Assembly (NCBI RefSeq): GCF_000718635.1
Contig: NZ_JOBF01000004.1
Span: forward strand, 62,001-126,000
Direction: 5' to 3'
DNA: 64,000 nt
Source: Streptomyces varsoviensis
Lineage (GTDB): Bacteria; Actinomycetota; Actinomycetes; Streptomycetales; Streptomycetaceae
Part shown: positions 18,834-29,512 of the stretch, in pieces
Layout of the letters: every line of letters starts with the position of its first letter
How positions within the stretch are numbered: position 1 is the first letter of the stretch
Position numbers and translations under genes: made by a program
Notes under the pieces: generated by a model
What the model saw: only the letters and a program-made list of their open reading frames with translations
Database searches by the model: none
Told to the model about the DNA's origin: nothing

Positions 18834-19901
18834 TCAGACAGACAGAGGAAGTTGAACCACCAGTAGCTTTCCGGCCATCGTGACGCCGCCGTCCATCGCG
18901 ACCGCCAGGCCGTCGGCGTACACATGGGGACCGTCCACGGCCGCCGCGCCGTTGTCCTCGCCGTCCTCGGACCCGACCTCTCCGAGGAGGTACGGGATGG
19001 GGCTGTGGCCGTGCACGACACGGGTGCCGCCGAAAGTCGTCAGCAGTTCCCGGGCGGCCATGGGGCCGGCCTCGTCGCGGAACGCGAAGCGCTTGGTGAA
19101 TTTCCGGAAAAGGTCCCAGCACTCGTCGGCGTCGCTGCGCTGCAGGGCCTCGGTGATGGCGTCGTTGACGGCCTCGATCGAATCGCCGTACTCCAGGTAG
19201 GCGGTGGTGTCGGAGTGCACCAGCAGATGGCCGTCCTCCTCGGCCATCGCGTCGAGCCGGGCCATCCACTGCAGGTGGTGGTCCTCCAGGCGCTCCATGT
19301 CGGTGCGCTGCCCGCCGTTGATGAGCCAGGCGGCCTGGAAGGAGGCGGTGCCGGCGCCGGAGTTGACGGGGGTGTCATAGAACCGCTTGGCGCCGAGGAG
19401 CAGCAATTCGTGGTTGCCCATGAGCGCCTTGCAGTAGCCGCCGGCCGCCGCGGCCTCGGCGGAGAGCCGCATGACCAGGTCGATCACGCCGATGCCGTCC
19501 GGGCCGCGGTCGGTGAAGTCGCCGAGGAACCAGAGGCGGGCGTTGCCGGCGGACCAGTGGCCGTCGGCGTCGATCAGCCCCTGGGCGCCCAGCGCCGCGT
19601 GGAGTTCGTCGAGGTATCCGTGGACGTCGCCGACCACGTACAGGGGCCCCGGGCCGCTCGGGGGGAGGGGCGCCTCGGGGGCGGCGAGCGGGGTCAGCTC
19701 GACCGTGGGCACGTCCGGGTCGACGCCGATGACCGGCAGGTCGCGCTCGGTGGGCGTGTAGCCGGGGGGCACCTGGTCCGCGCTGCCTGGTACGGGTGGT
19801 GCGGGGGGATTCTCGTGCGGCGCTTGCCGCGCGTACGCAGGGAAGGGCGACAGTGCCGCCGTGGTCCGTGCCGTGGGTCCCAGACCGGCCCCCTGAGTCA
19901 T
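18834..19901 (-). CDS. Calcineurin-like metallophosphoesterase
   Basis: A 355-residue protein with a Pro-rich N-terminus (to about 75) and a PPP-type phosphoesterase core. The metal-ligand motifs appear in order: VVGDVHGY, LGDFTDRG, MGNHELL, LVHSD and VHGHSP. They bind two metals and cleave a phosphomonoester, often phosphoserine/threonine or dinucleotide polyphosphate. The ATG at 19901 (MTQGAG) has GGAGGGG just before it and is preferred over two earlier Mets. It is a single gene; a 417-bp non-coding stretch lies upstream. Confidence 0.87.
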   Translation of the reverse strand: MTQGAGLGPTARTTAALSPFPAYARQAPHENPPAPPVPGSADQVPPGYTPTERDLPVIGVDPDVPTVELTPLAAPEAPLPPSGPGPLYVVGDVHGYLDELHAALGAQGLIDADGHWSAGNARLWFLGDFTDRGPDGIGVIDLVMRLSAEAAAAGGYCKALMGNHELLLLGAKRFYDTPVNSGAGTASFQAAWLINGGQRTDMERLEDHHLQWMARLDAMAEEDGHLLVHSDTTAYLEYGDSIEAVNDAITEALQRSDADECWDLFRKFTKRFAFRDEAGPMAARELLTTFGGTRVVHGHSPIPYLLGEVGSEDGEDNGAAAVDGPHVYADGLAVAMDGGVTMAGKLLVVQLPLSV

Positions 19902-20318
19902 CGACCCCTCCACCATCGCGCCGCCGTGCACCTTGTGGACCTTGCCTGGTCGATGGCGGTCCGTGGTGTCGTGCGCCCATCATAGGAATGACCGTCGCGG
20001 CGTGCGACGCACCAGGGGGCTGTCCATCGGGAAGGGCGGGACTTCTCCGCTCTTTTCTCCCCAATTGGGCCGTTCGCTCCCTGCCCCTCATTCTGCCCCA
20101 GCCCGGTTCATTGCCTCGGTCACGGGGTTCATGCGGCGAACGGGGAGCGCGTTGGAGGCCCGGGGGCGCACGGCGGCCCGGCCCGGGCCCGTACGCCCTG
20201 TGCCGCCGCGCGACGCCATGCCGCCCGGTGCGGTACGGAGGCTACGCCCGCGACCGCCGCGCCGGGTCGCTGTCCGTCCGTACGGTCGTTACGCCGGCCG
20301 CCGCGTCGTCGTACGGCG
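19902..20318. other. Intergenic region without recognisable gene
   Basis: About 417 bp separate the metallophosphoesterase start from the LacI gene end. The stretch is rich in GTACGG/CCGTAC words and short self-complementary runs, for example GGTACGG near 20230 and CCGTACGGTCG near 20277. Reading frames on both strands look like shadows. It should contain the metallophosphoesterase promoter, but I cannot place it. Confidence 0.5.
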
Positions 20319-21428
20319 TCAGGCCGGGCCGCTGCCGTGCGGGCCGCGCGGGGCGCTGACCGTGGTGCGCGGCGGGCGGCGCTGTGACGAGGTGCGCACG
20401 ATCAGTTCGGTTGGTATGACCTGTTCCACCGGGCGTCCCGTGTCGAGCCCCTCGATGGCGTCGATGAGGAGCTGGACCACCGCGGTGCCGATGCGGCGGG
20501 GTTTGAGGGAGAGCGTGGTGATGGGCGGCTCGGTGGTGGCGTAGACCATGGACTCGCTGCAGCACACCAGGAGCAGGTCGTCGGGGACCCGCAGCCCGTA
20601 GCGGCGGGCGGCGGCGAGCAGGTCGGTGCCGTTGGGGTCGAAGAGCCCGTAGACCGCGTCGGGCCGGTCGGGGCGGGCGAGCAGCCGGTCGGCGGCCACG
20701 GCGCCCGCGCACGGGTCGTGCGCCGGGTACTCCTCGTACACCGGGTCCTGGCCGATGCGCTCGCACCAGTGCAGGTAGGCGGTGGTGGACAGGCGGGTGT
20801 ACGTGTCGGTGGTGGTGCCGGTGAGCAGGCCGATGCGGCGGGCGCCGGCGGCGGCGAGGTGGTCGAGGATGTCGAGTACGGCGGCCTCGTGGTCGTTGTC
20901 GACCCAGGCGGTGACGGGCAGGGCGCCCGCGGGGCGGCCGTCGGAGACGACGGGGATGCCGTGGTGGACGAGTTCGGAGACGACGGGGTCGTGGTCGGAG
21001 GGGTCGACGACGACGGTGCCGTCGAGCGCGACGTTGGACCAGACGTCGTGGCGGGAGGTGGCGGGGAGGATGACCAGCGCGTAGCCGCGCGCTAAAGCGG
21101 CGGAGGTGGCGGCCCGGGCCATCTCGGCGAAGTAGGCGAATTCGGTGAAGGTGAAAGGTTCATTCCCGTACGTGGTCACGGTCAGGCCGATGAGGCCGGA
21201 CTTGCCGGTACGGAGCGTGCGGGCCGCCGCGGAAGGGCGGTAGCCCAGCCGATCGGCGACCTCGCGGACGTGGCGGCGGGTCGCGTCCGGTAGCCGGCCC
21301 TTGCCGTTGAGCGCGTCGGAGACGGTCGTGATGGAGACGCCGGCCGCGGCGGCCACGTCGCGGATGCCCGCCCGCCCCAGCCGACGGCCGGTTGACCGGC
21401 TCACCTGATGCTTCCCTGCTGCTGTCAT
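20319..21428 (-). CDS. LacI-family regulator with a TTA codon
   Basis: A 369-residue LacI protein. The N-terminal helix-turn-helix (IRDVAAAAGVSITTVSDALNGKGRLPDATR, about 22-51) is followed by a periplasmic-binding-like sugar or effector domain. The ATG at 21428 gives MTAAGKHQVS. Codon 112 (21093-21095) is TTA, in SAALARGY, so expression should depend on the bldA tRNA. It is divergent from the aminotransferase gene with a 373-bp gap. The effector and targets are unknown. LacI proteins with a disordered basic tail, as here (SSQRRPPRTTV), are common in Streptomyces. Confidence 0.9.
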   Translation of the reverse strand: MTAAGKHQVSRSTGRRLGRAGIRDVAAAAGVSITTVSDALNGKGRLPDATRRHVREVADRLGYRPSAAARTLRTGKSGLIGLTVTTYGNEPFTFTEFAYFAEMARAATSAALARGYALVILPATSRHDVWSNVALDGTVVVDPSDHDPVVSELVHHGIPVVSDGRPAGALPVTAWVDNDHEAAVLDILDHLAAAGARRIGLLTGTTTDTYTRLSTTAYLHWCERIGQDPVYEEYPAHDPCAGAVAADRLLARPDRPDAVYGLFDPNGTDLLAAARRYGLRVPDDLLLVCCSESMVYATTEPPITTLSLKPRRIGTAVVQLLIDAIEGLDTGRPVEQVIPTELIVRTSSQRRPPRTTVSAPRGPHGSGPA

Positions 21429-21801
21429 GGCGTGCCGATAGTAGGGCGCGATTGGTTGGATGGCAGGGCTCGTTATATGGCTGTTGACAGGCACGTTTCT
21501 GCATGTACGCGCCTCACCAATGACCATGGAAGCCAAGGCGGTTGGGGGTTGTGACAGTGGCCCGTACGCATCTGGCATATCTACGCCCGCCGAATGGTCC
21601 AGGTCTCGAAGAGGTCTCAACTCACCTGTACGGGCGATGCGCGCCACGGCGCTCGCCACCGGCGTGCGCCAGGGCGGTGAGCGCTCCCCCGGCGGCGTGG
21701 GCGTCCGCCGTGACCGGGCCTGACGGCTCTGGACGGGACCGGGGGCAATCCTCATAAGGTATGGAGTATTGAGTGGTACGGGACGTCGAGGAGGACCTGC
21801 G

Positions 21802-22881
21802 GTGACTGAGAAGACCCCGAGGCTGCGCGCCGCGTTGGACAGCCTGCCGACCTACAAGCCGGGCAAGCGGGCGGCGGCGGACGGCCCGGTCGTCTACAAG
21901 CTGTCCTCCAACGAGAACCCCTACCCGCCGCTGCCCGGCGTCCTGGAGAGCGCGGTCGCGGCGGCCGGGGCCTTCAACCGCTACCCGGACATGGCGTGCA
22001 CGGACCTCGTGACCGAACTGTCGGAGCGCTTCGATGTCCCCGTCGACCACCTGGCCACCGGCACCGGGTCGGTGGGCGTCGCGCAGCAGTTGGTGCAGTC
22101 CACGGCCGGCCCCGGCGACGAGGTCATCTACGCCTGGCGGTCCTTCGAGGCGTACCCGATCGTCACCCAGATCTCGGGCGCGACCTCGGTGCAGGTGCCG
22201 CTGACCGAGGACGAGGAGCACGATCTTGAGGCGATGCTGGCCGCGATCACCGACCGCACCCGGCTGATCTTCGTCTGCACCCCCAACAACCCCACGGGCA
22301 CCGTGCTGCGCCGGGCCGAGCTGGAGTCCTTCCTGGACCGGGTCCCCTCCGACGTGCTGGTCGTGCTGGACGAGGCGTACCGCGAGTTCAACCGTGACGA
22401 GGACGTGCCGGACGGAATCGATCTCTACCGCGACCGCCCCAACGTCTGCGTGCTGCGCACCTTCTCCAAGGCGTACGGGCTGGCCGGGCTGCGGATCGGC
22501 TTCGCCGTGGCGCACGAGCCGGTGGCGGCGGCGCTGCGCAAGACGGCGGTGCCGTTCGGTGTGAGCCAGCTCGCACAGGACGCGGCGGTCGCCTCGCTGC
22601 GCAGCGAGGACGCGCTCAAGGAGCGGATCGACGCGCTGGTGGTGGAGCGGCGCCGGGTGGTGGAGGCGCTGGTCGGGCAGGGCTGGAAGGTCGCGGAGAC
22701 GCAGGCCAACTTCGTGTGGCTGCGGCTGGGGGAGCGTACGACGGAGTTCGCCGCGGCGTGCGAGCGGGCGGGCGTGGTGGTCCGGCCGTTCCCGGGCGAG
22801 GGCGTGCGCGTGACGATCGGCGAGCCCGAGGCGAACGATCTCTTCGTCGAGGCCGCGGCGGCGTTCCGCAAGGAGCTGTGA
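21802..22881 (+). CDS. HisC-family aminotransferase (histidinol-phosphate or aromatic amino acid)
   Basis: A 359-residue fold-type I PLP aminotransferase. The substrate loop [11 protein letters not shown] is at 33-43, the cofactor-binding NNPTGT at 162-167, the DEAYREF block near 190, and the Schiff-base lysine K223 in [15 protein letters not shown]. The length and blocks fit HisC2/Pat proteins, which act on histidinol phosphate or aromatic 2-oxo acids; no other his genes are near, so the aromatic role is favoured. The GTG at 21802 follows GAGGAGG. A U-tailed terminator lies 140 bp after the stop. Confidence 0.9.
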   Translation: MTEKTPRLRAALDSLPTYKPGKRAAADGPVVYKLSSNENPYPPLPGVLESAVAAAGAFNRYPDMACTDLVTELSERFDVPVDHLATGTGSVGVAQQLVQSTAGPGDEVIYAWRSFEAYPIVTQISGATSVQVPLTEDEEHDLEAMLAAITDRTRLIFVCTPNNPTGTVLRRAELESFLDRVPSDVLVVLDEAYREFNRDEDVPDGIDLYRDRPNVCVLRTFSKAYGLAGLRIGFAVAHEPVAAALRKTAVPFGVSQLAQDAAVASLRSEDALKERIDALVVERRRVVEALVGQGWKVAETQANFVWLRLGERTTEFAAACERAGVVVRPFPGEGVRVTIGEPEANDLFVEAAAAFRKEL

Positions 22882-23019
22882 CGCCCGCGCCCGCTGTGAC
22901 GAGCCTGTTGTGACGCCCGCGCCCGTTGTGACGCCTGTGACGCACCCCGTTGTGACGCCCGCGTCCCCTGGGGCGCCCCTTTCCCGGTAGCCCCTAGCAG
23001 ACATCACGAGGTACCTCCA

Positions 23020-23058
23020 GACGTCCTGCGCCGCTTTGTGGCGCGGGGCGTCTTTTTT
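23020..23058 (+). terminator. Intrinsic terminator with six-U tail
   Basis: GACGTCCTGCGCC (23020-23032) pairs with GGCGCGGGGCGTC (23040-23052), all 13 positions paired including two G-U, around a 7-base loop. TTTTTT follows directly. A U-run this clear is rare in this genome. It ends the aminotransferase unit and insulates the cyd promoter. Confidence 0.93.
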
Positions 23059-23110
23059 CGGCCCCCCGCCCGAACGTCGCGTGGGTGTGTGCGTCATAAT
23101 TGCTTGTGAA

Positions 23111-23126
23111 TGTGAACGCGTTCACA
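23111..23126. promoter_or_regulatory. Rex operator (ROP) of the cyd operon
   Basis: TGTGAACGCGTTCACA is a perfect 16-bp palindrome and matches the Rex binding consensus TGTGAAC-NN-GTTCACA known from S. coelicolor cydABCD. Rex lets go when NADH/NAD+ rises, which induces cytochrome bd when oxygen is low. The site is 103 bp before the cydA start, where it would overlap the promoter. Confidence 0.93.
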
Positions 23127-23133
23127 AGCGTGT

Positions 23134-23179
23134 CCCCTTATGTCCGTCTTACGTCCGGCTTGCGAGCGGACATAAGGGG
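23134..23179. promoter_or_regulatory. 13-bp perfect inverted repeat between Rex box and cydA
   Basis: CCCCTTATGTCCG (23134-23146) and CGGACATAAGGGG (23167-23179) are exact reverse complements with 20 bases between. It lies downstream of the Rex site, so it may be in the leader RNA as a hairpin, or be the operator for a second regulator. See findings. Confidence 0.7.
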
Positions 23180-23228
23180 CGCATCGCGGCTGAGCGAGAG
23201 CGGTACGAAAGGTGAAGGAGAGTCCGAC

Positions 23229-24818
23229 GTGAACCTCGCTTTGGCGCCGGAGACCTTGGCGCGATGGCAGTTCGGCATCACCACCGTCTACCACTTCCTC
23301 TTCGTGCCACTCACGATCAGTCTCGCGGCGATCACCGCCGGCCTGGAGACGGCCTGGGTCCGTACGGGCAAGGAGAAGTACTTCCACGCGACCAAGTTCT
23401 GGGGAAAGCTCTTCCTCATCAACATCGCGATGGGCGTCGTGACCGGCATCGTCCAGGAGTTCCAGTTCGGCATGAACTGGTCCGACTACTCGCGCTTCGT
23501 CGGTGACGTCTTCGGTGCGCCGCTCGCGATGGAGGCGCTGATCGCCTTCTTCTTCGAGTCCACCTTCATCGGGCTGTGGATCTTCGGCTGGGACAAGCTG
23601 CCGAAGAAGATCCACTGCGCCTGCATCTGGATCGTCGCGATCGGCACGGTCCTCTCGGCGTACTTCATCCTCGCCGCGAACTCCTGGATGCAGCACCCGA
23701 CCGGCTACACGATCGACAAGTCGACGGGCAAGGCGCAGCTCACCGATATTTGGCGGGTTCTGACCCAGAACACGACGCTGACGCAGTTCTTCCACACCAT
23801 CACCGCGACCTTTATCGCGGGCGGCGCGTTCGTCGTCGGCGTCGCCTCGTACCACCTGTGGAAGGCCAAGCGGCGGCAGGCGGCCGGCCAGGCGCCGGGG
23901 GAGAAGGAGCGCAAGAAGATCGGCGCGATGCGCAGCTCGCTGCGGGTCGGCCTGGTCGTCACGGTCATCGCCGGGCTGGGCACGGCGATCAGCGGCGACA
24001 CCCTCGGCAAGGTCATGTTCGAGCAGCAGCCCATGAAGATGGCGGCGGCCGAGGCGCTGTGGGAGACCAAGGAGCCCGCGCCGTTCTCCGTCTTCGCGGT
24101 CGGCAACGTCAACAAGGGCCACAACACCGTCGAGCTGTCGATCCCCGGTGTGCTGTCCTTCCTCGCCCACGACAACTTCGCCGACTCGGTCCCCGGCATC
24201 CACGACACCGCCAAGGCCGAGGCGGAAAAGTACGGTGGTGAGCCGGAGGACTACATCCCCAATATCTTCGTGGCCTTCTGGGGCTTCCGGCTGATGATCG
24301 GCGTCGGCATGACGTCGTTCGTCGCGGGCCTGATCGGATTGTGGACGACCCGCAAGAAGCGGTGGCTCGCCCCCGAATTCCGAACGGGCGACGAAGAGGT
24401 GCCACGGCTGATGCTCACCAAGCGGACCGAGATGAGCACCTTCTTCACCAAGTGGTCTTGGCGGATCGGCATGCTCACCATGCTCTTCCCGATCGTCGGC
24501 ATCGCCTTCGGCTGGATCTTCACCGAGATGGGCCGCCAGCCCTGGGTCGTCTACGGGCTGATGAAGACCAAGGACGCGGTGTCGCCCGGCGTGGGCACCG
24601 GCGAGGTCATCACCTCGATGGTGGTCTTCACCCTCCTCTACGGCATCCTCGCCGTCGTCGAGGCCCGGCTGCTCGTCAAGTACGTCAAGGCCGGCCCCGA
24701 CCTCGACGAAAAGCCGCCGGCCAAGGACCCGCGGCTGCGGCTCCCCTCCGGCGGCGACGGGGACGGGGACGCCGCCGAGTCCGAGGACGCCGACAAGCCG
24801 ATGACATTCGCCTACTGA
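23229..24818 (+). CDS. cydA: Cytochrome bd oxidase subunit I
   Basis: A 529-residue membrane protein that carries the haems of the bd-type quinol oxidase and reduces O2 to water. The N-terminus RWQFGITTVYHFLFVPLTI holds the haem-ligand histidine. The conserved GRQPWVVYG block is near residue 434, followed by MKTKDAVSPGV. Nine or so membrane helices are visible. The GTG at 23229 follows GAAGGAGA; the upstream in-frame extension would translate the Rex box and is rejected. It heads cydA-cydB-cydCD and is controlled by the Rex operator. Confidence 0.97.
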   Translation: MNLALAPETLARWQFGITTVYHFLFVPLTISLAAITAGLETAWVRTGKEKYFHATKFWGKLFLINIAMGVVTGIVQEFQFGMNWSDYSRFVGDVFGAPLAMEALIAFFFESTFIGLWIFGWDKLPKKIHCACIWIVAIGTVLSAYFILAANSWMQHPTGYTIDKSTGKAQLTDIWRVLTQNTTLTQFFHTITATFIAGGAFVVGVASYHLWKAKRRQAAGQAPGEKERKKIGAMRSSLRVGLVVTVIAGLGTAISGDTLGKVMFEQQPMKMAAAEALWETKEPAPFSVFAVGNVNKGHNTVELSIPGVLSFLAHDNFADSVPGIHDTAKAEAEKYGGEPEDYIPNIFVAFWGFRLMIGVGMTSFVAGLIGLWTTRKKRWLAPEFRTGDEEVPRLMLTKRTEMSTFFTKWSWRIGMLTMLFPIVGIAFGWIFTEMGRQPWVVYGLMKTKDAVSPGVGTGEVITSMVVFTLLYGILAVVEARLLVKYVKAGPDLDEKPPAKDPRLRLPSGGDGDGDAAESEDADKPMTFAY

Positions 24819-24840
24819 CACGGGAAGGGAGAGAACGACC

Positions 24841-25848
<1,008 letters not shown>

Positions 25849-25863
25849 CGAGGAACGTTCCAC

Positions 25864-28800
25864 GTGAAACCCGTCGACCCCCGCCTGCTCACCTACGCGA
25901 AAGCGACACGCCTCTTCCTGGTCGCGACCGTGGCCCTCGGGCTGGCGGGGGCCGGGCTCGTCATCGCCCAGGCGATGCTCATCGCCGACGTGGTCGTCGG
26001 CGCCTTCCAGCACGGCCGCACCGTCGGCGACCTTGCGGGACGGCTGCTGCTGCTCGGAGCGGTGGCGGTGGGCCGGGCCGCCGTCTCCTGGCTGACGGAA
26101 CTGGCCGCCCACCGCACCAGCGCCTCGGTCAAGTCCGAACTGCGCGTGCGGCTGCTCGCGCACGCCTCGCGGCTGGGCCCGGCATGGCTCAGCCGGCAGC
26201 GCACCGGCGAGCTGACCACGCTCGCCACCCGCGGCATCGACGCGCTGGACGACTACTTCGCCCGCTATCTGCCCCAGTTGGGGCTCGCGATCGTGGTGCC
26301 CGTCGCCGTCCTGGCCCGTATCGTCACCGCCGACTGGGTCTCGGCGCTGATCATCGTCATCACGCTGCCGCTCATCCCCCTGTTCATGATCCTCATCGGC
26401 TGGGCCACGCAGTCCACCATGGACCGGCAGTGGCGGCTGCTGTCCCGGCTGTCCGGGCACTTCCTCGACGTCGTCGCCGGGCTCCCCACCCTCAAGATCT
26501 TCGGGCGCGCCAAGGCGCAGGCCGAGTCGATCCGTTCGATCACGGCCGACTACCGGCGGGCGACGCTGCGGACCCTGCGGATCGCCTTCATCTCCTCCTT
26601 CGCCCTGGAACTGCTCGCCACGGTCTCGGTGGCCCTGGTCGCCGTGGGCATCGGACTGCGGCTCGTACGCGGCGAACTCGACCTCTATACGGGCCTCATG
26701 GTGCTGGTGCTCGCGCCCGAGGCGTATCTGCCGCTGCGGCAGGTCGGCGCGCAGTACCATGCGGCGGCGGAGGGGCTGTCGGCCGCCGACGAGGTCTTCG
26801 CCGTGCTGGAGAGCGAGCCGGCGACCGCGCCCGGCACCGTCGCCGCGCCCCGGGCGGCCGAGGCGGCGCTGACCGTGGAACGGCTCGTCGTCCGGCACGA
26901 GGGGCGCCCCCGGGCCTCCCTGGCCGAGACCTCGCTGGAGGTCGCGCCCGGCGAGACCGTCGCCGTCGTGGGCCCGAGCGGCGTCGGCAAGACCACGCTG
27001 CTCAACGCCGTACTCGGCTTTGAGCGGCCCGCGAGCGGGCGGGTGCTCGTGGGCGGCGCGGATCTCGCGTCGCTCTCCCCCGAAAGCTGGCACGACCAAG
27101 TGGCCTGGGTGCCGCAACGGCCCTACCTGTTCGCCGGGACGGTCGGCGAGAACGTACGGCTGGCGCGGCCGGACGCCGACGACGCGCAGGTGCGGGACGC
27201 GCTGCGCGAAGCCGGTGCCCTCGACTTCGTGTCCATGCTGCCGCACGGCACCGACACCCGGCTCGGCGAGGACGGCGCGGGGCTCTCCGCCGGGCAGCGG
27301 CAACGCGTGGCGCTGGCCCGCGCGTTCCTCGCGGACCGGCCGGTCCTGCTGCTCGACGAACCGACGGCGAACCTCGACGGCGAGACGGAGGCGTCGGTCG
27401 TCGACGCGGTCCGCCGGCTGGCCGTGGGCCGCACCGTGCTCATCGTCGTCCACCGCCCGGCCCTCCTCGCGGTCGCCGACCGGGTCGTGCGCCTGGAGCG
27501 GCCGGAGGACGATTCGGCGCGGGAGAGCGAGGCGGCTGCCGCACGTACGGGTGGGGGCGCTGCCGCGCTTACGGGCGGGGGCGCTGAGGCGCGTACGGAC
27601 GAAGCCGCCGCTTCGGATACGCGCGAGGCCGTCGCTGCCCGTGCGGACGAGGCCGCCGAGGCGGGGCCTGCCGCCGGGGGCGGCTCCGGCCTCTGGGACG
27701 TTCCCGAGGAGCGGCGGGCCGGCGTGCTCGCGGCCGTACGGGCGGCGGGCCGCCCCCTGCGCGGGCGGTTCGCGTTCGCGCTGCTGCTCGGGGCGCTCGC
27801 GCTCGGCAGCTCGGTGGGGCTGATGGCCGTATCCGGCTGGCTGATCTCGCGGGCCTCCCAGGAGCCGCCCGTGCTCTATCTGATGGTGGCCGTCACCGCC
27901 ACGCGCACCTTCGGTATCGGCCGGGCCGTCTTCCGCTACGCCGAGCGGCTGGTCTCGCACGACGCCGTGCTGCGGGTGCTGGCCGGGCTGCGGGTGGCCG
28001 TGTACGCGCGCCTGGAACGGCTCGCCCCGGCCGGGCTGCGCGAGACGCGCCGCGGCGACCTGCTCTCCCGCCTGGTCGCCGATGTGGACGCGCTGCAGGA
28101 CTACTTCCTGCGCTGGCTGCTGCCGGTCGGCTCGGCGGTCCTGGTGGGCGCGGCCTCGGTCGGCTTCCTCGGCTGGCTGCTGCCGGAGGCGGGCGCGGTG
28201 CTGGCCGCCGGGCTGCTGGCGGCGGGAGTGGGCGTGCCGCTGGTCTCCGGCGCGGTGGCCCGCCGCGCGGAGCGGCGGCTGTCCCCGGCCCGCGGCGCGC
28301 TGGCGACGCGGGTGGTCGACCTGCTCAGCGGCACGGCGGAGCTGACGGTCGCGGGCGCCCTGCCGGGCCGGGTCGCGGCGGTGCGTTCCGCCGACGCCGA
28401 GCTGACCGGCGTCGCCCGGCGCGGCTCGGCCGCGACGGCGCTCGGCTCCGGCCTGTCCGCGCTGGCGGCGGGGGTGACCGTGGCGGCCGCGGCCTGGGCG
28501 GGCGTGCAGGCGCTGCACGCCGGCCGGCTCGGCGGGGTGTGGCTGGCGGTGGTGGTGCTGCTGCCGCTGGCCGCGTTCGAGGCGGTCGCGGGGCTGCCGC
28601 TGGCCGTGCAGTACCGGCAGCGGGTGCGGCGCTCCGCGGAGCGCGTGTACGAGGTGCTGGACGCGCCCGTACCGGTCGCCGAGCCCGCCGCGCCGCTGCC
28701 GGCCCCGGCCTCCCCGTTCCCCCTGCGCGTACGGGACCTGACCGCGCGCCACGCAGGGCAGCCGGAACCCGCGCTGGACGGCTTCTCGCTGGAGCTGACG

Positions 28801-29502
28801 GCCGGGCGGCGGGTCGCGGTGGTGGGCGTGTCGGGCGCGGGCAAGACGACGCTCGCGCAGGTGCTGCTGCGCTTCCTGGACGCCGAGTCCGGCGCGTACA
28901 CGCTGGGCGAGGAGGGCCGGGACGCGTCCTCCATGGCCGGCGACGAGGTGCGCCGGCTGGTCGGGATGTGCGCGCAGGACGCGCATATCTTCGACAGTTC
29001 GGTGCGCGAGAACCTGCGGCTGGCCCGTACGGACGCGAGCGACGCCGATCTGCGGGCGGCGCTGCGCGCGGCCCGGCTCCTGGAGTGGGTGGACGGCCTC
29101 CCCGAGGGGCTCGACACGCTGGTCGGGGAGCATGGCGCGCGGCTGTCCGGCGGTCAGCGCCAGCGGCTCGCGCTGGCGCGGGCGCTGCTGGCCGACTTCC
29201 CGGTGCTGGTGCTGGACGAGCCCGCCGAGCATCTGGACCTGCCCACGGCGGACGCGCTGACGGCGGATCTGCTGGCGGCCACGGAGGGCCGTACGACCGT
29301 GCTGATCACGCACCGTCTGGCGGGGCTCGACGCGGTCGACGAGGTGGTGGTGCTGGAGCGCGGGCGGGCCGTGCAGCGCGGCGCGTACGGGGAGCTGGCG
29401 GTGGTGGACGGGCCGTTCCGGCGGATGCTGGAGCGCGAGCGGGAGACGGAAGGCCCGGACACCAGCCATAGGCGACTTTCACTTGCAAATGGGACTTACT
29501 AG
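25864..29502 (+). CDS. cydCD: Fused CydD-CydC thiol-reductant ABC exporter
   Basis: A 1212-residue fusion of two half-transporters needed to assemble cytochrome bd by exporting glutathione-type thiols or cysteine. Half one has six helices (about 20-300), Walker A VGPSGVGKTTLL (about 370), signature LSAGQRQRVALARA (about 475) and Walker B LLLDEPTANLD. An Ala/Gly/acidic linker (about 550-610) contains near-repeats of the word ARTGGGAAA. Half two repeats the plan: Walker A VGVSGAGKTTL (about 987), signature LSGGQRQRLALARA (about 1094) and LVLDEPAEHLD. The GTG at 25864 is used. Fusion of CydC and CydD is normal in actinomycetes. Confidence 0.95.
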   Translation: MKPVDPRLLTYAKATRLFLVATVALGLAGAGLVIAQAMLIADVVVGAFQHGRTVGDLAGRLLLLGAVAVGRAAVSWLTELAAHRTSASVKSELRVRLLAHASRLGPAWLSRQRTGELTTLATRGIDALDDYFARYLPQLGLAIVVPVAVLARIVTADWVSALIIVITLPLIPLFMILIGWATQSTMDRQWRLLSRLSGHFLDVVAGLPTLKIFGRAKAQAESIRSITADYRRATLRTLRIAFISSFALELLATVSVALVAVGIGLRLVRGELDLYTGLMVLVLAPEAYLPLRQVGAQYHAAAEGLSAADEVFAVLESEPATAPGTVAAPRAAEAALTVERLVVRHEGRPRASLAETSLEVAPGETVAVVGPSGVGKTTLLNAVLGFERPASGRVLVGGADLASLSPESWHDQVAWVPQRPYLFAGTVGENVRLARPDADDAQVRDALREAGALDFVSMLPHGTDTRLGEDGAGLSAGQRQRVALARAFLADRPVLLLDEPTANLDGETEASVVDAVRRLAVGRTVLIVVHRPALLAVADRVVRLERPEDDSARESEAAAARTGGGAAALTGGGAEARTDEAAASDTREAVAARADEAAEAGPAAGGGSGLWDVPEERRAGVLAAVRAAGRPLRGRFAFALLLGALALGSSVGLMAVSGWLISRASQEPPVLYLMVAVTATRTFGIGRAVFRYAERLVSHDAVLRVLAGLRVAVYARLERLAPAGLRETRRGDLLSRLVADVDALQDYFLRWLLPVGSAVLVGAASVGFLGWLLPEAGAVLAAGLLAAGVGVPLVSGAVARRAERRLSPARGALATRVVDLLSGTAELTVAGALPGRVAAVRSADAELTGVARRGSAATALGSGLSALAAGVTVAAAAWAGVQALHAGRLGGVWLAVVVLLPLAAFEAVAGLPLAVQYRQRVRRSAERVYEVLDAPVPVAEPAAPLPAPASPFPLRVRDLTARHAGQPEPALDGFSLELTAGRRVAVVGVSGAGKTTLAQVLLRFLDAESGAYTLGEEGRDASSMAGDEVRRLVGMCAQDAHIFDSSVRENLRLARTDASDADLRAALRAARLLEWVDGLPEGLDTLVGEHGARLSGGQRQRLALARALLADFPVLVLDEPAEHLDLPTADALTADLLAATEGRTTVLITHRLAGLDAVDEVVVLERGRAVQRGAYGELAVVDGPFRRMLERERETEGPDTSHRRLSLANGTY

Positions 29503-29512
29503 TCTCTGGTTT

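Larger units (their letters stand above)
22882..23228. other. Intergenic region between hisC-like gene and cydA
   Basis: The first 90 bp are a degenerate repeat of GTTGTGACGCCCGCG (four or five copies from 22880 to 22970). Then come the terminator at 23020, the Rex box at 23111 and a 13-bp inverted repeat at 23134-23179, all listed separately. No gene is seen. Confidence 0.7.

Noticed and set aside
21560..21585. Third PafBC-like motif upstream of the aminotransferase (TTGTGACAGTGGCCCGTACGC)
   Set aside because: It has an insertion in the TTGTCRGTG half and a wrong spacing.
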